Positions 57,355 through 64,000 of a DNA stretch of 64,000 nucleotides are shown one piece after another. Every line of letters starts with the position of its first letter. Positions within the stretch are counted from its first letter, which is position 1. A program made the position numbers and the translations under genes. The notes below the pieces were generated by a model. It was not told where the DNA came from, searched no databases, and saw only the letters and a list, made by a program, of their open reading frames with translations. The DNA comes from Variovorax sp. PAMC28562. Lineage in GTDB: Bacteria > Pseudomonadota > Gammaproteobacteria > Burkholderiales > Burkholderiaceae_C. Location of the stretch: NCBI RefSeq assembly GCF_014303735.1, contig NZ_CP060296.1, forward strand, positions 4,237,501 to 4,301,500, in the 5' to 3' direction.

Positions 57355-58389
57355 ATGAAAAAGACTTTTCTCGCTTGCACCGTTGCCTTGATGGCCGGCC
57401 TCGCCGCGTCGGCCTTCGCGCAGACGCAGATCACCGTGGTGAACTTCGGTGGCGCCAACGCCAACGCGCAGAAGAAGGCGTATTACGAGCCGATCGAGAA
57501 GGCTGGCATCAAGGTGGTGCCGGTCGAATACAACGGCGAGCAGGCCAAGATCAAGGCCATGGTCGAGACCAAGAAGGTCACCTGGGACGTGGTCGAGGTC
57601 GAGTCGCCCGACGTGGCGCGCGGCTGCGATGAAGGTCTGTTCGAGAAACTCGACTATTCCAAGATCGGCAACAAGGCCGACTTCCTGCCCTCGGCCGTGA
57701 CCGACTGCGGTGTCGGCGTTTTCGTGTGGTCGACCGTGATGGCCTACAACGGCGAAAAGCTCAAGACCGCGCCCACCAGCTGGGCCGACTTCTGGGACGT
57801 GAAGAAGATCCCCGGCAAGCGCGGCATGCGCAAGGGCGCACGCTACAACCTCGAGTTCGCGCTGATGGCCGATGGCGTGAAGCCGGCCGATGTCTACAAG
57901 GTGCTGGCCACCAAGGACGGCGCGGAGCGCGCCTTCAAGAAGCTGACCGAGCTCAAGCCCAACATCCAGTGGTGGGAAGCCGGCGCGCAGCCACCCCAGT
58001 TCCTGGTGGCGGGGGACGTGGTGCTGACCACCGTGTACAACGGCCGCATCGACGCGGCCAACCGAGAAGGCCGCGACCTCAAGATCTACTGGCCGGGCGG
58101 CATCTACGACCTGGACTACTGGGTCATCCCCAAGGGCGCACCCAACAAGGAAGCCTCGCTCAAGTTCATCCAGTTCGCGATGAAGCCGGAGAACCAGGCC
58201 GTCTATTCGCAGGCCATTCCTTACGGCCCGACCAACACCAAGACGCTGGCTGCGCTCGACAAGAAGGTGCTCGCAGACCTGCCGACCTCGGCGTCCAACG
58301 CCAAGGAGGCGCTGCAGTTCAACGTGTCGTTCTGGGCCGACCAGGGCGAGGCGCTGGAGAAGCGCTTCGCATCGTGGGCGACACAGTAA
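57355..58389 (+). CDS. Extracellular solute-binding protein, PotD type (second importer)
   Basis: 344 residues; AAAGGAAG precedes the ATG. A Sec signal peptide (MKKTFLACTVALMAGLAASA, cleavage after Ala22 before QTQ) is followed by a type II binding protein of the polyamine/opine class (ITVVNFGGANANAQKKAYYEP, WDVVEVESPDVARGCDEGLFE, GGIYDLDYWVIPKGAPNKE). The ligand is unknown. It sits between the ATPase and the permease genes. Confidence 0.93.
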   Translation: MKKTFLACTVALMAGLAASAFAQTQITVVNFGGANANAQKKAYYEPIEKAGIKVVPVEYNGEQAKIKAMVETKKVTWDVVEVESPDVARGCDEGLFEKLDYSKIGNKADFLPSAVTDCGVGVFVWSTVMAYNGEKLKTAPTSWADFWDVKKIPGKRGMRKGARYNLEFALMADGVKPADVYKVLATKDGAERAFKKLTELKPNIQWWEAGAQPPQFLVAGDVVLTTVYNGRIDAANREGRDLKIYWPGGIYDLDYWVIPKGAPNKEASLKFIQFAMKPENQAVYSQAIPYGPTNTKTLAALDKKVLADLPTSASNAKEALQFNVSFWADQGEALEKRFASWATQ

Positions 58390-58417
58390 TCGCGCAAGCG
58401 ACGCTGCCGTTTCTTAG

Positions 58418-59680
58418 ATGACGATGAGCACGGCGGCGCTGGGCGGTGGCATCTCCGCGGAAGCGCCACCGGGCGACCTGCGGCATGCCCTGGCGCGCGC
58501 CGAGTCACGCCGAAAATGGCGCGCCTTTTCGCTCACGCTGCCACTGCTGATCTTTCTGTTGCTGACGCTGCTGGTGCCGATCGTGGCGCTGCTGCAGCGT
58601 GCTGTCCAAAACCCTGAAGTCGCGAACGCGCTGCCCCGCACGGTGCGCGCGCTCGACGGATGGGACCGCAAGGACGCACCTGCTGCGGCTGCCTATGCAG
58701 GTGTAGCAGCTGATTTAGCGGACCTGCCCGACAGCTCCGACGCCGGCGCCCTGGCGCGCCGCCTCAATACCGAAATCGCCGGCGCCCGTTCGCTGGTGAT
58801 GGGCACTTTTCGCGCGTTGCCGATCGCCGGTACCCCGGACGAAGTCAAAGCCCGCCTGATCGAACTCGACCCGCGCTGGAGCGAGGCGCCATACTGGCAG
58901 GCGATCGCCAAGAACGGCTCGCGCTGGACGGCCGACTATCTGCTTGCCTCGGTCGACATGCGACGCGACGCTGACGGCAGCATCGAACGCATGCCGCCCG
59001 ACCAGCGCGCCTTCACCGGCATCCTTCTGCGCACTTTCAACATCAGCGCGGTGGTGACTTTCTTCTGCCTGCTGCTGGCCTACCCGCTCGCCTGGTGGCT
59101 GGCGTCGCTGCCGGCGCGCAAGGCCAACGTGCTGATGATCCTGGTGCTGGTGCCGTTCTGGACATCCATCCTGGTTCGCGTGGCCGCGTGGATCGTGCTG
59201 CTGCAGTCCGAAGGGCTGGTCAACCGCGGGCTGATCGGCATCGGCCTCATCGACAACCCGCTGCCGCTGCTCTTCAACCGCACCGGCGTGATCATTTCGA
59301 TGGTGCATATCCTGTTGCCCTTCATGATCCTGCCGCTCTACAGCGTGATGAAGAGCGTGCCGCCGACCTACGTGCGCGCGGCCATCTCGCTCGGCAGTCC
59401 GCCGCTGGCCGCGTTCTTCCGGGTGTACGTGCCGCAGACCTATCCGGGCATCGGTGCCGGTGCGCTGCTGGTCTTTATCCTGGCCATCGGGTACTACGTG
59501 ACGCCGGCTTTGCTGGGCGGCGCGAGCGACCAGATGCTGAGTTACTACGTTGCGCGCTACACGAATGTCGAGGTCAACTGGGGCATGGCTTGCGCGCTCG
59601 GCTCGTTGCTGCTGATTGCCACGCTGGTGCTCTACGCGGTGTATAGGCGCATCGGCAAGGCCGATCTGAGCCTGGGCTGA
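58418..59680 (+). CDS. ABC transporter permease, PotB type with large extracytoplasmic loop
   Basis: 420 residues, about 130 longer than classic PotB. After the first transmembrane helix (LPLLIFLLLTLLVPIVALL) an extra loop of about 140 residues runs to the next helix (VVTFFCLLLAYPLAWWLASL). That loop lies on the periplasmic side and is rich in Ala, Asp and Arg. The remaining helices and the EAA-type loop (RAAISLGSPPLAAFFRVYVPQ) are standard. It pairs with the PotC-type permease that follows. Confidence 0.9.
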   Translation: MTMSTAALGGGISAEAPPGDLRHALARAESRRKWRAFSLTLPLLIFLLLTLLVPIVALLQRAVQNPEVANALPRTVRALDGWDRKDAPAAAAYAGVAADLADLPDSSDAGALARRLNTEIAGARSLVMGTFRALPIAGTPDEVKARLIELDPRWSEAPYWQAIAKNGSRWTADYLLASVDMRRDADGSIERMPPDQRAFTGILLRTFNISAVVTFFCLLLAYPLAWWLASLPARKANVLMILVLVPFWTSILVRVAAWIVLLQSEGLVNRGLIGIGLIDNPLPLLFNRTGVIISMVHILLPFMILPLYSVMKSVPPTYVRAAISLGSPPLAAFFRVYVPQTYPGIGAGALLVFILAIGYYVTPALLGGASDQMLSYYVARYTNVEVNWGMACALGSLLLIATLVLYAVYRRIGKADLSLG

Positions 59681-59714
59681 AACAGCCAAGCCACCCGATA
59701 CGCAAACGACGGCC

Positions 59715-60551
59715 ATGTCCAAGTTCCTTGTCCTCTCGGTGTTTCCGGTGTTCCCGGCTTACGCCACCTTCGCCGACAAGCTCGGCTGGTGGGCGGTGCG
59801 CTGCTTCTGCGTGCTGGTGCTGGGTTTCCTGCTGGCGCCGATTCTGGTGGTGATTCCGCTGTCGTTCTCCGACAGTTCCTTCCTCGCCTACCCGATCCCG
59901 GCCTGGTCGCTCAAGTGGTATCGCAACCTGTTCGAGTCGTCCGAATGGGGACGCGCGGCCCGCAACAGCTTCATCGTCGCACCCGCGGCGACGGTGTTAG
60001 CCACTGCTTTGGGCACGCTGGCGGCAGTCGGCTTGTCGCGCACCGACTTCCGCTTCAAGGGCCTGTTGATGGCCGTGCTGATCTCGCCAATGGTGGTGCC
60101 CATCGTGGTGGTCGGCGTAGCGACGTACCTGTACTTCGCGCCCATCGGACTCGCCGACACTTACTTCGGATTGATCGTAGTGCACGCGGCGCTCGGTGCA
60201 CCGTTCGTGCTGACCACCGTGCTCGCGACACTGGCCAGCTTCGACCACAACCTGGTGCGAGCCTCGCTCAGCCTGGGCGAAACGCCGTTCAACACGTTCT
60301 GGCGCATCACGCTGCCGATCATCGCGCCGGGCGTGATCTCCGGTGCGCTGTTCGCTTTCGCAACCTCGTTCGATGAAGTGGTGGTGACGCTGTTTCTTGC
60401 CGGACCCGATCAGGTCACGTTGCCGCGCCAGATGTTCACCGGTATCCGCGAGAACATCTCGCCGACCATCGCTGCAGTGGCGACGTTGCTGATCGTGTTC
60501 ACCACCATTTTGCTGCTGGTGCTCGAGTGGTTGCGCGGGCGGCGCCGCTGA
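59715..60551 (+). CDS. ABC transporter permease, PotC type (second importer)
   Basis: 278 residues with six transmembrane helices (first around CFCVLVLGFLLAPILVVIPL) and an EAA loop (VRASLSLGETPFNTFWRITLP). Last gene of the four-gene importer set ATPase, binding protein, PotB-type, PotC-type. The first 25 residues before helix 1 (FLVLSVFPVFPAYATFA) are unusually hydrophobic, so a later start is possible. Confidence 0.9.
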   Translation: MSKFLVLSVFPVFPAYATFADKLGWWAVRCFCVLVLGFLLAPILVVIPLSFSDSSFLAYPIPAWSLKWYRNLFESSEWGRAARNSFIVAPAATVLATALGTLAAVGLSRTDFRFKGLLMAVLISPMVVPIVVVGVATYLYFAPIGLADTYFGLIVVHAALGAPFVLTTVLATLASFDHNLVRASLSLGETPFNTFWRITLPIIAPGVISGALFAFATSFDEVVVTLFLAGPDQVTLPRQMFTGIRENISPTIAAVATLLIVFTTILLLVLEWLRGRRR

Positions 60552-60567
60552 GAACGATGCGGGTGCC

Positions 60568-60945
60568 ATGACCGCGCGCTGGCTGGCCGATGCCGTGCTG
60601 GTACTGCACGGCCTTTTCATCGTCTTCGTGCTGATGGGCGCGGCCGGCGTCGCGCGCTGGCCGCGGCTGGCCTGGGTGCACCTCGCGGCCGTTGCGTGGG
60701 CCGTGTACGTGGCGGCAGCAGGCCGCATCTGCCCGCTCACCCCGATCGAAAACGCCCTGCGCCGGGCGGCAGGAGAAGCCGGCTACGACGGCGGCTTCAT
60801 CGAGCACTACCTGCTCGCCGCGATCTACCCGGACGGGCTGACGCGCGGCGTGCAGATCGGACTCGGCGTCTTCGTGCTGGCGCTCAATTTCGCGCTGTAT
60901 GCGCGAACGCTTGCAGGGCGCCGACGCGCTTCGGACCGGCCCTAG
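60568..60945 (+). CDS. DUF2784 family membrane protein
   Basis: 125 residues with about three transmembrane helices (LADAVLVLHGLFIVFVLMG, LAWVHLAAVAWAVYVAAAG, VQIGLGVFVLALNFALYAR) and the DUF2784 pattern GRICPLTPIENALR ... FIEHYL. The function of the family is unknown. It is 16 bp after the importer genes in the same direction and convergent with the phosphoribosyltransferase gene. Confidence 0.85.
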   Translation: MTARWLADAVLVLHGLFIVFVLMGAAGVARWPRLAWVHLAAVAWAVYVAAAGRICPLTPIENALRRAAGEAGYDGGFIEHYLLAAIYPDGLTRGVQIGLGVFVLALNFALYARTLAGRRRASDRP

Positions 60946-60952
60946 GCCGGCC

Positions 60953-61477
60953 TTAGACCGACCACTTGGCCATCAGCTTTTCAGCACCCATCGAGTCGTA
61001 GTTCTCGAAGGGCTGATGGATCCACGGATTGGTCGGCAAGAACTCGACCGAATAGTCCGGCGTAAACGTCGACAACGCCTTGGTCCAGATCACTGCGCTG
61101 CGCAGCTCGGTGATGGGCGCGTAGTTGGTGCGCAGCATCTCCATGACGGCATGCAGCGTGTGGCCCGAGTCGGCCAGGTCGTCGACCAGCAGCACGCGTC
61201 CGGCGATCTCGCCCTTGGGCGTGGTGATGAAGCGCGCAATATCGAGATGGCCTTGCACCGTGCCGGCGTCGGCGCGATACGAACTGGTCGACATGATGGC
61301 CAGTGGCTTGTCGAAGATGCGCGACAGCACATCGCCGGGCCGCATGCCGCCGCGAGCGAGGCAAAGGATGGTGTCGAACTCCCACTCCGACTGGAAGATC
61401 TTGATCGCGAGCTTCTCGACCAGATTGTTGTACTCGTCGTAACTTACGTAGAGGTGCTTGCCGTCTTCGGTCAACAT
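60953..61477 (-). CDS. Purine-type phosphoribosyltransferase
   Basis: 174 residues. The PRPP-binding motif VLLVDDLADSGHTL is at about 95-108, and LARGGMRPGDVLSR near residue 47 is the PPi loop. The fold matches hypoxanthine/guanine or xanthine phosphoribosyltransferase-like proteins. It is the last gene of the hisZ-purA run, 18 bp after purA, so a role in purine salvage fits. Confidence 0.88.
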   Translation of the reverse strand: MLTEDGKHLYVSYDEYNNLVEKLAIKIFQSEWEFDTILCLARGGMRPGDVLSRIFDKPLAIMSTSSYRADAGTVQGHLDIARFITTPKGEIAGRVLLVDDLADSGHTLHAVMEMLRTNYAPITELRSAVIWTKALSTFTPDYSVEFLPTNPWIHQPFENYDSMGAEKLMAKWSV

Positions 61478-61495
61478 GGGAACGGTCTCCTGAGA

Positions 61496-63993
<2,498 letters not shown>

Positions 63994-64000
63994 GAGAAAT

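Overview
The window is GC-rich, densely coded chromosomal DNA. Gene content (GluQRS, hpd-phhA, the hisZ-purA pair, an Urt/formamidase cluster, many LysR/AraC/Lrp regulators and pirins) and protein style suggest a betaproteobacterium of the order Burkholderiales, most like Comamonadaceae such as Variovorax. That placement is inference from gene content; there is no rRNA here to confirm it. I see no tRNA, rRNA, CRISPR array, intact insertion sequence or prophage.

Layout. 0-3 kb: a leftward pirin/DoxX/flavodoxin/pirin operon, divergent from a LysR gene with a palindromic operator. 4-10 kb: a renalase-like flavoprotein, gluQ and a TrmB-GNAT fusion overlap end to start; then AraC, SDR and GNAT genes. 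10.1-11.2 kb: a thioredoxin-fold protein interrupted by one in-frame TGA followed by a good SECIS-like hairpin, so probably a selenoprotein. 11-15.2 kb: a D,D-carboxypeptidase, and an Lrp regulator divergent from hpd-phhA (phenylalanine/tyrosine catabolism) with palindromes between them. 15.5-17.3 kb: a GreA/B-like factor and a lower-GC patch with two unknown genes and hairpin-rich noncoding DNA.

17.3-43.4 kb is the core: an apparent amide/nitrogen-scavenging region. It holds an aliphatic amidase (amiE) in an operon with a MoxR-type AAA+ ATPase and a VWA protein; a divergent acyl-CoA dehydrogenase; a polyamine-type ABC importer with an alpha/beta hydrolase; UrtABCDE with formamidase FmdA and zinc-ribbon FmdB; and two paralogous giant sensors. 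Each sensor fuses an NCS1 (cytosine-permease-like) transporter to a Cys-rich cluster, a histidine kinase and a receiver, and each is followed by a LuxR-type response regulator. Palindromic TACGT-N6-ACGTA elements lie before both amiE and urtA; the two 16-mers are exact reverse complements of each other. A weaker match precedes the polyamine-type importer, which points to one regulon.

43.4-53.3 kb is mixed: LysR plus an ABM-fold protein, membrane catalase-like peroxidase plus cytochrome b561, a periplasmic protein, an HD-fold (PhnZ/MIOX-like) enzyme with a class II aldolase, a methyltransferase, a solute-binding-like protein without a signal peptide, D-amino-acid dehydrogenase and a ketopantoate-reductase-like enzyme. 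53.3-64 kb: alaS, a second polyamine-type ABC importer (ATPase, binding protein, two permeases), DUF2784, and the leftward housekeeping run hisZ-purA-phosphoribosyltransferase.
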